A stretch of 64,000 nt of DNA from Bacteroidales bacterium UBA1184 (lineage in GTDB: Bacteria > Bacteroidota > Bacteroidia > Bacteroidales > ML635J-15), in assembly GCA_002310235.1 (NCBI GenBank), contig DBYO01000036.1, forward strand, positions 83,912-147,911. Reading direction: 5' to 3'. The position numbers were made by a program, and so were the translations under genes. The notes under the pieces are model-generated. The model saw only the letters and a program-made list of their open reading frames with translations. It searched no databases and was not told where the DNA came from. This document shows positions 15,101 to 24,525 of this stretch, piece by piece. The stretch's first letter is position 1, and each line of letters opens with the position of its first letter.

Positions 15101-18100
15101 CGAGATGGTAAAACTTATGTGGGATTCGCTTTTTATGCAGGTCTCGGACTCCATCTCTATAGGCGACACGTCAAGTATTCTAAAATCAAGAGGAATGGTG
15201 TCGCATGGTGTTATAATCATAATAGAGTCGCGAGGGTTAGCTACAAAATTGTACGTATATCCGTTAATTGTATCTTCCACATGTCCTGCGACGGATACTA
15301 TATAGTTATTTGCAGGAGGTGTAAAATTCAAGTGGATTGCGACACTGTTTTCCGAAACATAATCGTAGCTTATATTAATGTTGCTAACATCAATAGAAAT
15401 GGAAGTCAATTGAGTAGAGCAATAACTAGAATAATATACATCAGCGGAGTATGATCCACGACCGACATTGTTTAGCGTTGTAGTATAAATCGAGTTCGAG
15501 CCTTCCTGCAATACAAAATATGTTTGTTCTCCATTATTCCAATATGCGTATGGGGTAAATCCGTCGTCAGTATAGGCAAGTTCCATCTCAACGGTTATGG
15601 AGGCGGAGTCGTGCACATTGCATATATCGGTGTGCGAAATGTTGAAATGCGGGTGATTCAAGCTTTGAATACTAGAATATAAAGTTTCGGCACAAGAACT
15701 TGTGTAAAATACGGTAGCTGAGTAATTGCCAGGTGCACCTGCATCCAATGTTGTTGTGTATCTGGTCGAGTCGGGTGATAATTCAAATTCCGACGTGTAG
15801 GTGCCGCCATTCCATATAACGTACGGTTCAAAACCTTCTTCTACTCCTGAAAGGATTTCTATGGTTATGGTTCCGTTATTCCTATCGCTGCATGCATAAG
15901 TTGTCAAGACTTCGATTTCAGGTTCCTGAACTTCAGGCGACATAACTGTAATAGTTATCGGATCCAATGTGTCGCGACAATTTGTTGAATAATTTACAAT
16001 AGGAATGTAGGTTCCCGAACCAATATTTACATGAGCACTATTATTGTTTAGCACTGTTGTATATGTAGAAACATCTGTGAGTTCGAAATAGGTTTGTCCT
16101 TCCCAAGCGCCTTGCCATTCTGCTAACATGTTAGAGCCATATTCTATTCTTGGAAGATCCATCTCAACGGCAATAGTACCGCTTCCACCTTCGTGGCATA
16201 TGTCGGAATGGGAAATGTGGAATGTGGGTTTGATGCGTTGGTATGGAAGTTTTATCGGGACTTTTTCGCATAAAACGCCATTGTTATTAATAAAAACAGA
16301 GCAATCTCTGACAGAATCTCTTATTGCGATATAATAAACCCTATCTCCGTAAGGAAGTGTGTTGGTCATATAATATATACACATGTTATTATCATCGCAT
16401 ATATTATCATTACTAATAACGTAATAATAATTATTATTATATCTAATGTGTGATAATTCACCTCCGCTAACTGTTACAGAAACGTAGCATAGATCATGCT
16501 CGCATAATGCAGGAATGACAACACCATCAACATTAATGTTTGTATAAGTGCGAGGAATCACTACATCTGTTTCCGCCACTATATTATCTGTACTATCTGT
16601 TACAATTATTGTTGTATTAATATCGTTAAGATGTATTTGTGGAAGCGTATCTACGCCGGGTTCATGACCATATAGGTTTATATAACTATATATAAATTCA
16701 TTGCTTGTGTTTTCCATAGGTCTTGATTCACCGTCAATTATAATGTTTGCCGTATAATTAGACATATCTACGTCACATGCATTATTTTTAAGCGTTACCG
16801 TTCCTTTATTGCATTCTTGTATAGTATTTGCCACAAAACTACAATCGGCCTTGGCTTTTATACTGAGTTCTGCTGTATCGAGGCATCCAAATTTGTCCAT
16901 TATGCTGCATGAAATAGAGAATTCGCAGTCGTAGGCATTCGGTCGGATCATTAAGTCGGAATACCTATTATCTAGATTGTGATAGAACTCACCATTAAAG
17001 TTGTTACTTAAATCCCATGTAGTGCTATTAATTTGATTTCTAGGCTCTAATGAGATGCTATATATGGGGGATGACCCATCAATACAAATACTATCAGGAC
17101 CTACTATTTGCATTTGTGCATCGAAAGACACTGTGTCGATCATATAGTGGTCTTCACATGCCGTAGATTGTTTTATAATAAAGGCATTGCGATTATGTAG
17201 TTGTGTAATACTTGACAAGTCTGGTACAGTATCCGTGTTCGTTGCTATCAGGTTGCCCGATAAGTCGTAGAACGACCATGTAAGCGTTGGCGATAGAGAA
17301 AAGTTATGCAAGGTCAGTGATTCTAAATTACAGTCACTTGAGCATATTGTGAACGAAGCTGCGCAGGTGTCGATATCCTTAGCATCTACCAAATTTGGAA
17401 GATTCATCCAGTTCCGTAATATTGACCCGGGTTCGTAATCTATTAAGTCTTCAACAACATGGCAGTCTTCGTATCCATTGAATGTTGACGCTAGGTTGTC
17501 AGGCTCCATAATGACGCCAATCCTTCTTGAACTGCCGAAGAAATCTCCAACTCTTGAAATGTATATCCTTCCGTCGGGACCTTCTTGTAAATATAGACCA
17601 GTTTTAAAATATTCTCCACGATTATCCGCAGTAAACACATCGTTGCCACGGATTTCCTGGCAATTACATGAATAATCATTATTTAAGTCGTATTGCGTAA
17701 TTTTCAGTTTGCCTGTCCTATGATCTAGGTAAGATAGGTACAAAAATCTTCCATTGGGACTAAACGCCGGCATCGATACTTTAGATGCAAAATTTATTTC
17801 ACAATCAATAAGACTAAAAGTACCATGTGTTGCATTAAAATATGCAAGTCTTAAACAATTATCAGATGCGTATGCAATATATTTGCCATTGGGAGACGCT
17901 TTTAGTGTTATTAGAGGGTGTGTCGCGTATATTTGAACACTTAAATTCAATTCGCTACCAGTTTCATAAACCAGAGATGTCCCGTTATATCTCAATTTTA
18001 TCGAAACAATATTAGAGTTTGAGCCTATTGTGCTTATCAGCCAATATCCGCCGGTAGGGCAGGGGACTGCTGTCAACCCATTTAGAAGATAAGGGCCTTC

Positions 18101-20032
18101 ATATATATACGTGCTAATATTAAATGATTGACCGTGTTCGATTAGGCGTGAAACGAGTTGGCCATTTTCACAAATCGACACTACTGCGCAATGAGTTTCG
18201 TCAAACTTTAGTACAATTGTTCCTTTATATGAAATATATTGGTTCAATGAATCGATAAGTTCGTGGTTCCCGTTCCATATCCTGTTGCCGTCGGTGTAGA
18301 AAAGAATATTGCCCGATTCGTCGCATATTCCCGATTCTGATTCACGGGCATCCATTGCTGAAAACTCGCCAGGTTGCGCTATTCCGCTCCTGAAATCAAG
18401 AGTAACATAGCTGTCGAAATACCATTGTGCTTGCGTAGAGTCGATGCCGTTATTGCATTCGATAATCTCGTATTGCCTCGAAATTGAAGTACAGGCATCC
18501 ACACCTGTAAACGCTGTAAAATCATAATTGCCAGCTGGCAAAGGCTGAGTTAAATGTACATGTTTTACATAATCGTCTCCCTCTTGTACAAAATCGGAAC
18601 TATTAAAAGTTAATGGTATGAAATCATCTCCTCTTGTTATCTCAAACCTTTGAAGAATACTAATATCTGATGCAGATATTTTTATGTCAAAATCACTATT
18701 GCCGCATATATAATTTGACCCTGGGGAAACTATTCTTATGTCTAATAAATCGGAAAGAACGGCTACAGAAGCAACCGAATCGCTATAATTAGAGAAAATT
18801 TCATCAATATTCTCCCTCATAAAAGTGGCCTGATCTTTTGTGAATCTGTATCTGCATCCGTCGGGGCTATAACTCATGATATTATCATACGCTATACTAT
18901 CGAGAGCGGAATAGTCGCAACCGTAAAACTGTCCAGGATAGTCGGGAGTGTCTTCAATTCCATCATGTATGCCAACTGTATCAAGTTCTACATGTCCATT
19001 TATTATTGTAGGAGCTATTGCGTACTCTATAAATGCATGCAGAAGTCCGAAGTAATGTCCCATTTCGTGAGCGACAGTATATCCCAGCTGGCGGGTAGCC
19101 AGATTTGCATTTTCTCCTATTACGTCTTTTATTATTCCAATTATGGGCAATGACCTTATATTCAGGCACGGGCTTGATGTGATTCCATATACTTTTTCAT
19201 CAAGGGCACCATATATAATGTCGTCAAATATCCAGACATTTATGTATTTATCGTAAGGGAAATCTGTATAGTAGTCGGTTATAGGTTGATAAGGATCTGT
19301 TGCTGGATAATAAACGTTGCCAGGATGTCTAACGTTGCTATCGAGGTTAATATTTTCACCATTAAATACATTATATGTAATGCCATAATAATCCTGTTCG
19401 CAATAATTTATCGGATCGGTCAATGCGGGACGGAATCTTATTTTTGTATCATAAGCAAGTTCTCCTGTTCGTCCTGCAAAAACATCGTTTAAAATACGCA
19501 TACTTTGATTTATTTTGGCAGGAGAGATATAATCTGTGGGATCTCCATCAAACCAAGTAGGGACAACAACATGATAAACAATGGGGATGTTAATAATGGG
19601 AGCTGAATTTATATCAAAATTAGGAATCTCTCTTGGACTACGGGGCAACTGCCCTGCCTTTATCATATCGTGAATCATGTGGTCGGTACCACTGTCTGTA
19701 ACAAGCATTACATGTTTGCTTTCTTCGGAAACATGCCACTCTTCATTCTTGTAGTACCGCATTGTAACGTCATATGTTTCAAATACGAGTAGCTGTCCTT
19801 CGTATTCCGAAATCGAGACATACGGAGTCGTAGTCTGGATGGTATCAACTGTTTCATATAAAGTAAATACGAACTCGTACATCTCCGCGCCTTCAATAGA
19901 ATTGAATCGAATTGGCTCACCAAACTTGATGTGAATACTTGATTCTGGCAGTGAATCAAAACCTCTTTGTCCGTACGCTAAATGTTGTCCGCACAAAATA
20001 ACGATAATAAGCAGTAAGAAAAATTTCCTCAT
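12158..20032 (-). CDS. Giant T9SS-secreted multidomain protein with M43-type metalloprotease
   Basis: 2624 residues from ATG 20032 (MRKFFLLLIIVILCGQHLAYG signal peptide; an upstream TTG is unlikely because the -7 box lies between). Domains: an M43-like zincin (about 150-440) with HEMGHYFGLLH at 322-332, matching the HExxHxxGxxH zinc motif of pappalysin/cytophagalysin enzymes; a Bacteroidota propeller (about 538-851; WYFDSYVTLDF, GNILFYTDGNRIWN); Ig-like/SprB-like repeats (about 1260-1560) with alternating Cys (DICHEGGSGTIAVEM, ACSDRNNGTITIEIL, DICNVHDSASITVEM); a right-handed beta-helix region (about 1720-2160) rich in short repeated turns; a helical linker; and a T9SS type A sorting domain (YPNPTSDFINIE, GTYLVEIK) in the last 95 residues. 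Probably a cell-surface protease/adhesin. AT-richer than the flanking S46 gene. Confidence 0.9.
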   Translation of the reverse strand: MRKFFLLLIIVILCGQHLAYGQRGFDSLPESSIHIKFGEPIRFNSIEGAEMYEFVFTLYETVDTIQTTTPYVSISEYEGQLLVFETYDVTMRYYKNEEWHVSEESKHVMLVTDSGTDHMIHDMIKAGQLPRSPREIPNFDINSAPIINIPIVYHVVVPTWFDGDPTDYISPAKINQSMRILNDVFAGRTGELAYDTKIRFRPALTDPINYCEQDYYGITYNVFNGENINLDSNVRHPGNVYYPATDPYQPITDYYTDFPYDKYINVWIFDDIIYGALDEKVYGITSSPCLNIRSLPIIGIIKDVIGENANLATRQLGYTVAHEMGHYFGLLHAFIEYAIAPTIINGHVELDTVGIHDGIEDTPDYPGQFYGCDYSALDSIAYDNIMSYSPDGCRYRFTKDQATFMRENIDEIFSNYSDSVASVAVLSDLLDIRIVSPGSNYICGNSDFDIKISASDISILQRFEITRGDDFIPLTFNSSDFVQEGDDYVKHVHLTQPLPAGNYDFTAFTGVDACTSISRQYEIIECNNGIDSTQAQWYFDSYVTLDFRSGIAQPGEFSAMDARESESGICDESGNILFYTDGNRIWNGNHELIDSLNQYISYKGTIVLKFDETHCAVVSICENGQLVSRLIEHGQSFNISTYIYEGPYLLNGLTAVPCPTGGYWLISTIGSNSNIVSIKLRYNGTSLVYETGSELNLSVQIYATHPLITLKASPNGKYIAYASDNCLRLAYFNATHGTFSLIDCEINFASKVSMPAFSPNGRFLYLSYLDHRTGKLKITQYDLNNDYSCNCQEIRGNDVFTADNRGEYFKTGLYLQEGPDGRIYISRVGDFFGSSRRIGVIMEPDNLASTFNGYEDCHVVEDLIDYEPGSILRNWMNLPNLVDAKDIDTCAASFTICSSDCNLESLTLHNFSLSPTLTWSFYDLSGNLIATNTDTVPDLSSITQLHNRNAFIIKQSTACEDHYMIDTVSFDAQMQIVGPDSICIDGSSPIYSISLEPRNQINSTTWDLSNNFNGEFYHNLDNRYSDLMIRPNAYDCEFSISCSIMDKFGCLDTAELSIKAKADCSFVANTIQECNKGTVTLKNNACDVDMSNYTANIIIDGESRPMENTSNEFIYSYINLYGHEPGVDTLPQIHLNDINTTIIVTDSTDNIVAETDVVIPRTYTNINVDGVVIPALCEHDLCYVSVTVSGGELSHIRYNNNYYYVISNDNICDDNNMCIYYMTNTLPYGDRVYYIAIRDSVRDCSVFINNNGVLCEKVPIKLPYQRIKPTFHISHSDICHEGGSGTIAVEMDLPRIEYGSNMLAEWQGAWEGQTYFELTDVSTYTTVLNNNSAHVNIGSGTYIPIVNYSTNCRDTLDPITITVMSPEVQEPEIEVLTTYACSDRNNGTITIEILSGVEEGFEPYVIWNGGTYTSEFELSPDSTRYTTTLDAGAPGNYSATVFYTSSCAETLYSSIQSLNHPHFNISHTDICNVHDSASITVEMELAYTDDGFTPYAYWNNGEQTYFVLQEGSNSIYTTTLNNVGRGSYSADVYYSSYCSTQLTSISIDVSNINISYDYVSENSVAIHLNFTPPANNYIVSVAGHVEDTINGYTYNFVANPRDSIMIITPCDTIPLDFRILDVSPIEMESETCIKSESHISFTISGGLAPYVATFTSGDFTTTQTYINSGQTDMYVEITQGVANRLNIVSADGQTYNINLGTIDLIPNYAVLETSSLGTTYNGGTYIVPSGLTFNHDVTFTDCTIYCAYTDYDDIASTQWTVNGGKTVTFNHCTIMAGCPDKMWQGIKVISAPLSLNAFEEDRTKSGIINITNPNIAIIEARNYGKVICQDGTTIEDAIKAVESKDGGKIIASGSHFNNNQYDLYYNEHSRAQGNANSPTITDCTFSTTRQLNNSRIYPKAHILMEKVSGIYIRGCTFENTLPFPSTINGATNTGYNRGSGIQANSGHFDVSASCSFKKLFHGIHASGFRSNAVVVENSSFTGNHRAIYINANDGCKVLNNNIVSRGEPGEQYEIMSTAREDREVDYSVYIGTCHTFTFEQNTISNATTGLYVYNSGNLGNRVRYNTFEGRPAERTLQLGLPLATKPQYNAIVVVGKNSNYVSGNNNTGRVGLEVLCNNFRRNTRDIFVKDGYMRREQGSNTAPTGNSFYYDNPNTFNRSHYQFQTQFDLATNNSYNVYGYEYYQHNAQNDTYEVTHQLKRNHHSTRVSPDNNSDLPYDESYCQCNDGNGPVVNPNPFNPIPFPGVDRTKSHIQQLGITLDSAINKYETKLDGGNTANALMKVSAISQGTAPSIEDLPQDGYLSDTVCNALVAKVEENPVYVTSVFVENSPLPAATYEDVQDAEISNILKTVLSYYQTGENKRVADEKAIGDIKQEISLNENLLYDKALNDSLSDTDYAIILDYFSTKTDVDSKAMACNILVSADNYDDARQQISAIRSLGTLEAANCADVYEMYVNSMDTTMSKEMLMEHSAQLENYIADNNYLYSGIATALYEYAFDTLIPEYTPIYEEEFTTKSTKTETAAEIYPYAIYPNPTSDFINIELASNVLDDDIIEFLKHYGINNIEDCETIQINIFDVNSRLVSTDKYNYDTLISIDVSEYPSGTYLVEIKSCYDNVMQTKIVKL

Positions 20033-20057
20033 AACATTGAACTTTAAATAAACATCC

Positions 20058-20090
20058 CAAAGATAAAACAAATTCGTTTTAAACTGCAAA
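20058..20090 (-). promoter_or_regulatory. Promoter for the giant cargo operon (TTTG-N21-TATCTTTG)
   Basis: Minus strand: -33 TTTG at 20090-20087 and -7 TATCTTTG at 20065-20058, 21 nt apart, about 25 nt before the ATG at 20032. Both elements and the spacing fit the Bacteroidota consensus. Confidence 0.7.
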
Positions 20091-20184
20091 TGATTTATTA
20101 AATTTTTGAATTTTTAAATCAGCGAAGCTAACCTTTAGCTCGGCGTAAGCAATTCTTGAACCCTTGAACCTTTAAACTTTTTAA

Positions 20185-20315
20185 CTATAAACAAAAAATC
20201 CCCCGCATCTTACGATACGAGGGATTCGGTAGATTAGTTTTATGAGATTATTTTCTGATGTCTAATTCGTTGATGAGGTTCTTAGCTCCGTAGAGTTCAT
20301 CGATTACCCAAAGTA
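20185..20315. repeat. Direct repeat copy B: 3' end of the intact S46 peptidase gene
   Basis: The partner of 10081-10213, in its apparently original position: the stop, the final codons and the terminator of the intact gene. The two copies bound a unit of 10102 bp holding both giant cargo genes. Confidence 0.95.
20191..20226 (-). terminator. Intrinsic terminator of the S46 peptidase gene
   Basis: Minus-strand hairpin (aatccc tcgtatc ... gatgcgg gggatt) followed by a T tract (A run 20193-20198), about 20 nt past the stop at 20248. Confidence 0.8.
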
Positions 20316-22449
20316 CATAGCGAGCATCAACATTGATCGTCCTCTGCATTTCGGGGCTGAAGATGAGGTTCGAGCAGAGCCATTCCCAGTTGCCGTCGAA
20401 AGCAAGACCAATGAGTTCGCCGTTGCCGTTGATGATTGGTGAACCTGAGTTACCACCAGTAATGTCGTTGTCGCTGAGGAAGCAAACTGGAAGATTACCT
20501 GTTTCGTCGGCATAGCGGCCATACTGCTTCTTGTTGTAGAGTTCCTTCAGTTCCTTCGGAACAACAAATTCTGGATCGTTCGGATTTTCCTTTTCGATGA
20601 TACCGTCGATGTAAGTCAAATATTTGTACTTAACACCATCACGTGGCAAGTAGCTCTGTACTGTTCCGTAAGTGAGACGGAGTGTCGAGTTTGCATCCGG
20701 ATAGAAAACTCTGTCCTTTTCAAATTCGCGAAGTCCCTGAGTGTAAACTCTTTCGAGAGTTTCAATCTTATTCATTGGGCCTACAAATGCTCCTTGCAAC
20801 GGCATGATTCCGCTGTAAACGCTCTTTGCAAAACCGAACATCGGGTCGGCATCGAGAGCCTTCTTGCTTGGCTTGTCGAGGAATGCGTTGAGACGGTCCT
20901 TGTCGGTGAAGATAGACTTTGAGTAAACAGCATTTATGAATTTAGAAATCGATTCAGCTTCGGTTTTGCCCTTGTAGTTCTTGAACAGATAATCGCTGAA
21001 TGCAGCTACTCTTCTTTCTGCAGGGATGGTGTTTACATAGTGGTTGAGCATTCTTTCGAACGACTTTTTGTCGGTGTTTACAAAGTAGTTCTTGAACATG
21101 TCGTCAACGCCACCCTTGAAATCGGTGCAGAAATCCTTAATCTGCTCTGCGTTACCCTTTTCGTCTTCGAGAAGTCTCGACAGCATGAACATCTGCAATG
21201 AGTTCATTGTCATATCGCTACCCTGGCTGAGAAGCAATGAGATAAGAAGCATGTCCTGAGTTGCCTGTCCGTACGATTCGTAAGTGCTCTTAAGTTCGTC
21301 GAGTACGTTTCCGTAGAGTTTCTTACGGCTGTCGTTTTCGTTAGCCCATTTCTGGAATGCAGCTTCTTCCTCTTCTTTGAGCTGTATTGCGTTGGTGGTC
21401 TTCAAGGTTTCTATTTCACCGCCCCAGAGTTTGTATCCGTTTGCGAGCGATGCGTAAGTGTCAGCCATAGCAAGACGTATATTGTCGTCAACATCCATGT
21501 CTTCCTTCATTGCACCAAGCTTAACACCGAGAGCGTCAACAGCACTTGGATTGTACCAGTCGCGTTTGTATTTCATACCGTATGAGCAGAGGAAACGTTC
21601 GGTGCTTCCAGGATAACCCATAATCATTGTGAAGTCGCCTTCCTTTACACCCTTTATTGAAACAGGGAGGTAGTGGAGAGGTTTGTAAGGAACATTGTTC
21701 TTGTCGTATTCTTTGGTTGGCTTACCGTCTGCCGACATATATACGCGGAATACCGAGAAGTCGCCAGTGTGACGAGGCCACATCCAGTTGTCGGTATCGC
21801 CGCCGAACTTACCTATCGATGAAGGAGGTGCACCTACAAAACGAACATCGCCGAAAATTTCATATACGAAAAGGTAGTATTCGCCACCCTTGTACATTTC
21901 TTCAACCGATGCTTCGTATTCGTTGTCCTTTGTTGCTTCAGCAACGATTTCCTTCATAGCTTCGCCGACTTTCTTCGAACGTTCTGCTTCTGGAGTCTCG
22001 TTGGTTACGCCTTTCAGTACGCGTTCGGTAACATCTTCGATGCGAACAACGCGGCTTACTCTAAGCCATGGGCATGAAAGTTCTTCTTCCTTGCTCTTTG
22101 CCCAGTAACCGTTGTCGAGGTAGTTGTGCTCGGTGGTGCTGAGCTTTGTTATCGATTCGTATCCGCAGTGGTGGTTGGTGAAAAGCAAACCTTCCTTGCT
22201 TACTATTTCGCCGGTGCAGAAACCACCGCCATCTGCCGATTGTAATTGGAATATAGCGTCCTTGAGGCTCGAATGGTTGATGCTGTAGATTTCTTCTGCG
22301 GTAAGTTTGCAGCCGAGTTTCTGCATCTGTCCATAGTTCAACTGTGCAATCTTGTTAGGCAACCACATGCCCTCGTCGGGTTCTGGTGTTGCGTTCAGCC
22401 ATATTGCGCCTGCAAATAGGGCTACTAATAATGTACTGATTCTCTTCAT
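20248..22449 (-). CDS. S46 family dipeptidyl-peptidase (DPP7/DPP11 type)
   Basis: A 733-residue exported serine exopeptidase that removes dipeptides from the N-terminus of oligopeptides in the periplasm, a key step in amino-acid acquisition by asaccharolytic Bacteroidales. It has a signal peptide (MKRISTLLVALFAGAIWLNA), the S46 histidine motif FTNHHCGY at about 90-97, a FGGDTDNWMWPRHTGDF block near 220-236 that includes the Asp region, and the nucleophile motif GGNSGSP with Ser668. The residue 18 after the nucleophile is Gly686 in AFDGN; from memory, DPP7-type enzymes (hydrophobic P1) have Gly there and DPP11 (Asp/Glu P1) has Arg, so DPP7-like specificity is inferred. Full-length and intact; its 3' end is duplicated at 10.1 kb. 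Confidence 0.93.
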   Translation of the reverse strand: MKRISTLLVALFAGAIWLNATPEPDEGMWLPNKIAQLNYGQMQKLGCKLTAEEIYSINHSSLKDAIFQLQSADGGGFCTGEIVSKEGLLFTNHHCGYESITKLSTTEHNYLDNGYWAKSKEEELSCPWLRVSRVVRIEDVTERVLKGVTNETPEAERSKKVGEAMKEIVAEATKDNEYEASVEEMYKGGEYYLFVYEIFGDVRFVGAPPSSIGKFGGDTDNWMWPRHTGDFSVFRVYMSADGKPTKEYDKNNVPYKPLHYLPVSIKGVKEGDFTMIMGYPGSTERFLCSYGMKYKRDWYNPSAVDALGVKLGAMKEDMDVDDNIRLAMADTYASLANGYKLWGGEIETLKTTNAIQLKEEEEAAFQKWANENDSRKKLYGNVLDELKSTYESYGQATQDMLLISLLLSQGSDMTMNSLQMFMLSRLLEDEKGNAEQIKDFCTDFKGGVDDMFKNYFVNTDKKSFERMLNHYVNTIPAERRVAAFSDYLFKNYKGKTEAESISKFINAVYSKSIFTDKDRLNAFLDKPSKKALDADPMFGFAKSVYSGIMPLQGAFVGPMNKIETLERVYTQGLREFEKDRVFYPDANSTLRLTYGTVQSYLPRDGVKYKYLTYIDGIIEKENPNDPEFVVPKELKELYNKKQYGRYADETGNLPVCFLSDNDITGGNSGSPIINGNGELIGLAFDGNWEWLCSNLIFSPEMQRTINVDARYVLWVIDELYGAKNLINELDIRK

Positions 22450-22483
22450 AGTTTATGCTTTTATTTATTTGTTATTTTTTTTG

Positions 22484-22491
22484 CAAAGATA
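22484..22491 (-). promoter_or_regulatory. Candidate -7 box (TATCTTTG) for the S46 peptidase
   Basis: Perfect minus-strand TAnnTTTG match about 35 nt before the start codon. Confidence 0.5.
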
Positions 22492-22525
22492 TTTCCTGAA
22501 GTCAGAATGTTGAATTAATAAAAAA

Positions 22526-24514
22526 TTAAAGTTTTATAAAATTAGTTTTAAAGGTTGATTCCTCCGATGTTATAGTTATTGTATAATGTCCAGGAGCAAG
22601 CGACGATACATCAATGCTCGAAACTTCTCTTACAGAACGACTTACAAACATTACTTTGCCGTTTTCGCTTATGATTTCAATGTCGTAGGTGCCATTCTCG
22701 GGAAGGTTGATGTTAAGCATGCTGGAAGTAGGATTCGGGTATATGCTTATGAAATCGTTATCGAATTCGTTGACTCCTTGGTCTGTTGTTATTGTCATGT
22801 AGTTGTTTACTCGCTTGAAGTCGCTACAGATAGAATCTTCCGAATATGCAGTAAGTTTTACTGGGAAGGTACCTGCATTGTAGTATGTTACCTGCGGATT
22901 CTGTTCGCTTGATGTTGCTGGTATTGCACCTTCGAATTCCCAGCTCCAGTAGAACGAATTTTCGCTAAGGTCGTTGAACTGAACTATCTGGCCTCTGGCT
23001 GCTGTGGTATTTGCAGCTTCGAAATTTGCAATTACAAGACCTACCACCTTTATATATTCGTCCTTTGTGATTCTGTCGCTATCGACTTCATTGTATGCAG
23101 TGAGTTTTACCGAGTACATGCCTTCGGTGTTGTATGTAACCACTGGGTTTGGATCGGTCGAAAACTCAGGAGTTCCACCGAAGAACTGCCACTGGATGCT
23201 TGTTGTGTTTGTAGCTGCGGAGTGGAAAGTTACGGTTTGACCTTCGCATATTGCGGTAATGTCGGCGGTGAAGTCAGCGGTAACTGTTCCGTGAACAATA
23301 ATCATTTCGTTTATTGTTTTGGTAATTTCGCAGTTGTCGTTCGATACGGTGAGGGTTACGCTATATGTTCCTGGCGTGTTGTACCTTATCGTCGGATTCT
23401 GCTCGTTCGATGTCGATGGCGTTCCGCCCGGGAACGACCACGACCATGTTGTCGGATCTTGTGTCGAGAGGTCGGTGAAGTGTACCTGTTCTCCTTCGAT
23501 GATTTCTGTAGCGTCGGCTGTGAAGTCGGGGACAATCGGTGCCGGCTCTTCGGGAAAGGAGGGCATTTCGTCGTCGTTTACAGTAATTGGATTATCAATT
23601 GTGAGCTGACGTAGTTTTGCTTTCAGCGTTATTCCGCTTCTAGTGTATTTTTCGTTTGTGATCCAGAGTCTGCTGCTGTCGCGGAATGCGATTCCTTCGG
23701 TTTGATTATATCTGATGATGTCGGTCAGACCTACCGACGACAATTCGGTAGTCTCTACTGTTCCCGAGAAGAATTTGTTGCCTTCGAAGTTACGCAGTAG
23801 GGTGAGGTATGGCCTCGATTCGGGGATTAATCCCGACACATCGTAGGTATAACCGAGGAGTGACACTGTGTTTGTGCGGTAGTCGTAGTCGGCAGCGCAT
23901 ACAAGATAGTCGAGATGTAATGTGTCGATAGGCGTAATTGTGTGGAAATAATTCGCCTTGTTTGGTATAGCGTACAGATACACATCGTGGTCAACCCAGT
24001 TCTTAGAGAAGAGGAACAAGGTGTCGTCCTTGGCAATGAAGGCTTCGCAGTCGAAGCGAGTGTTTGTCACCGAGTAATCGGGTTCCGGATAGTCGGGGTT
24101 GCCATAGGTGAAATTAATAATACGCGGTTCGATAGTGCTGAGTTCCGAATTTTCAAGATCTTCGATCTTTATTCGGATGATACGCGGATTAGTATTCATT
24201 GCACCAAAGTCGCCTATGTAAATGTTGGTTGCATCCTTGGCAAGGTCTTCCCAGTCGATGTTTGTTACGCCCGAGATAGTCTTGCGTTCCAATATTTCAC
24301 CTGTAGCGGTATCGATGCTGTAGAGGACAGGTTCGCCTTCCGAGTCGTTGTGCGTCCATAGCTTTCCATTGTGGAAGATAAGACCTGATGTTTCTTCTAT
24401 TTCGTTGGGCAGTTCGCCTACCAGTATTGTTGCTGAACTTACCTGTGCAAACGATGCGCCTATGCTTACCAATAGAATTGCTGCTGCTGCGATCAGTTTC
24501 TTTATTGCTGTCAT
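22526..24514 (-). CDS. T9SS-secreted PKD-repeat protein (shorter tandem paralogue)
   Basis: A 662-residue exported protein. Signal peptide (TAIKKLIAAAAILLVSIGASFA); residues about 30-320 form a propeller-like domain with ETSGLIFHNGKLWTHNDSEG and LWITNEKYTRSG; three PKD domains follow (about 325-570) with the hallmark WSFPGGTPSTSNEQNPTIRY and TPGTYSVTLTVSN pattern; the last 75 residues are a T9SS type A sorting domain (SIYPNPTSSMLNINLP ... GHYTITI). It starts 11 nt after the stop of the longer paralogue upstream (24526-27561) and shares its whole architecture, so the pair arose by tandem duplication and is probably co-transcribed. The N-terminal domain function is unknown. Confidence 0.87.
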   Translation of the reverse strand: MTAIKKLIAAAAILLVSIGASFAQVSSATILVGELPNEIEETSGLIFHNGKLWTHNDSEGEPVLYSIDTATGEILERKTISGVTNIDWEDLAKDATNIYIGDFGAMNTNPRIIRIKIEDLENSELSTIEPRIINFTYGNPDYPEPDYSVTNTRFDCEAFIAKDDTLFLFSKNWVDHDVYLYAIPNKANYFHTITPIDTLHLDYLVCAADYDYRTNTVSLLGYTYDVSGLIPESRPYLTLLRNFEGNKFFSGTVETTELSSVGLTDIIRYNQTEGIAFRDSSRLWITNEKYTRSGITLKAKLRQLTIDNPITVNDDEMPSFPEEPAPIVPDFTADATEIIEGEQVHFTDLSTQDPTTWSWSFPGGTPSTSNEQNPTIRYNTPGTYSVTLTVSNDNCEITKTINEMIIVHGTVTADFTADITAICEGQTVTFHSAATNTTSIQWQFFGGTPEFSTDPNPVVTYNTEGMYSVKLTAYNEVDSDRITKDEYIKVVGLVIANFEAANTTAARGQIVQFNDLSENSFYWSWEFEGAIPATSSEQNPQVTYYNAGTFPVKLTAYSEDSICSDFKRVNNYMTITTDQGVNEFDNDFISIYPNPTSSMLNINLPENGTYDIEIISENGKVMFVSRSVREVSSIDVSSLAPGHYTITITSEESTFKTNFIKL

Positions 24515-24525
24515 ATTGTTGTGGT

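Noticed and set aside
10222..20032. Reading the two giant genes as one frameshifted gene
   Set aside because: Each has its own signal peptide and its own C-terminal sorting domain, with a normal 10-nt gap.
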